A stretch of DNA of 5,923 nt from Deferribacteraceae bacterium UBA1873 (GTDB lineage Bacteria > Chrysiogenota > Deferribacteres > Deferribacterales > Flexistipitaceae). The number at the start of each line of letters is the position of its first letter. Position 1 is the first letter of the stretch. Both the position numbers and the translations under genes were made by a program. Below the pieces are notes generated by a model. That model searched no databases, was not told where the DNA came from, and saw only the letters and a program-made list of their open reading frames with translations. Location of the stretch: positions 6,613 through 12,535 of the forward strand of contig DDHP01000068.1 of NCBI GenBank assembly GCA_002338145.1, given 5' to 3'. Of this stretch, positions 5,902 to 5,923 are shown piece after piece.

Positions 5902-5923
5902 GACAGTTATGGGGTTATGCAAA

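Larger units (their letters stand above)
5809..5923. mobile_element. MITE-like repeat or IS end, cut by the window edge
   Basis: TTTGCACAACTCTAT at 5815-5829 and the last 15 bases of the window (5909-5923; reverse complement TTTGCATAACCCCAT) match at 12 of 15 positions as inverted repeats. The left copy is preceded by GAGACC (5809-5814). If the element is symmetrical, the bases just past the window should read GGTCTC. The interior is non-coding and made of two related hairpins (5836-5856 and 5881-5901), enclosed by GTCA (5833-5836) and TGAC (5901-5904). A total of about 120 bp with no gene suggests a non-autonomous miniature element. The left end of an insertion sequence is less likely, because the right arm is already visible. 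The family is not identified. Confidence 0.6.

Noticed and set aside
1..5923. CRISPR array, tRNA, rRNA or riboswitch
   Set aside because: I saw no regularly spaced direct repeats, cloverleaf-like segments or recognisable riboswitch cores on either strand.

Overview
This window looks like an AT-rich chromosomal segment from an anaerobic or microaerophilic bacterium that respires with sulfur-type acceptors. The gene content and protein style recall the Deferribacterota (Flexistipes/Deferribacter-like). That placement is inferred from recollection of the families, not from a search. No rRNA, tRNA or CRISPR array is visible.

Layout, left to right. Positions 1-339 are a very AT-rich non-coding leader with A-tracts, several palindromes and a good sigma70-type promoter just before the first gene. 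Positions 340-822 encode a DUF134 (UPF0251) family predicted DNA-binding protein with a helix-turn-helix and a C-terminal zinc ribbon. Positions 823-1024 are a regulatory gap containing two inverted repeats and a consensus TTGACA box. Positions 1025-5173 are a compact three-gene operon: a Tat-exported molybdopterin oxidoreductase of the PsrA/PhsA type, a four-cluster ferredoxin-like subunit (PsrB type) and a large NrfD-type membrane anchor. A strong bidirectional intrinsic terminator (5172-5202) separates this operon from a convergent thiol peroxidase gene, tpx (5717-5214, minus strand). From about 5809 to the window edge there is a repeat that looks like a miniature inverted-repeat element or the end of an insertion sequence. 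It has imperfect terminal inverted repeats and two related internal hairpins.

How the genes work together: the A subunit would reduce (or oxidise) a substrate at a molybdenum bis-pterin centre outside the cytoplasmic membrane. The B subunit relays electrons through four [4Fe-4S] clusters, and the NrfD subunit connects them to the quinone pool. Polysulfide, elemental sulfur or thiosulfate is the most natural substrate, but the sequence does not settle it. The DUF134 protein is placed like a regulator of this operon, and a perfect 10-bp-arm inverted repeat sits at the expected transcription start of the operon. The regulatory link is a hypothesis. Tpx is a peroxide-defence enzyme with both redox cysteines intact.

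The genes are recognisable family members. The less explained parts are the DUF134/palindrome arrangement, the unassigned substrate of the operon and the repeat at the right edge.
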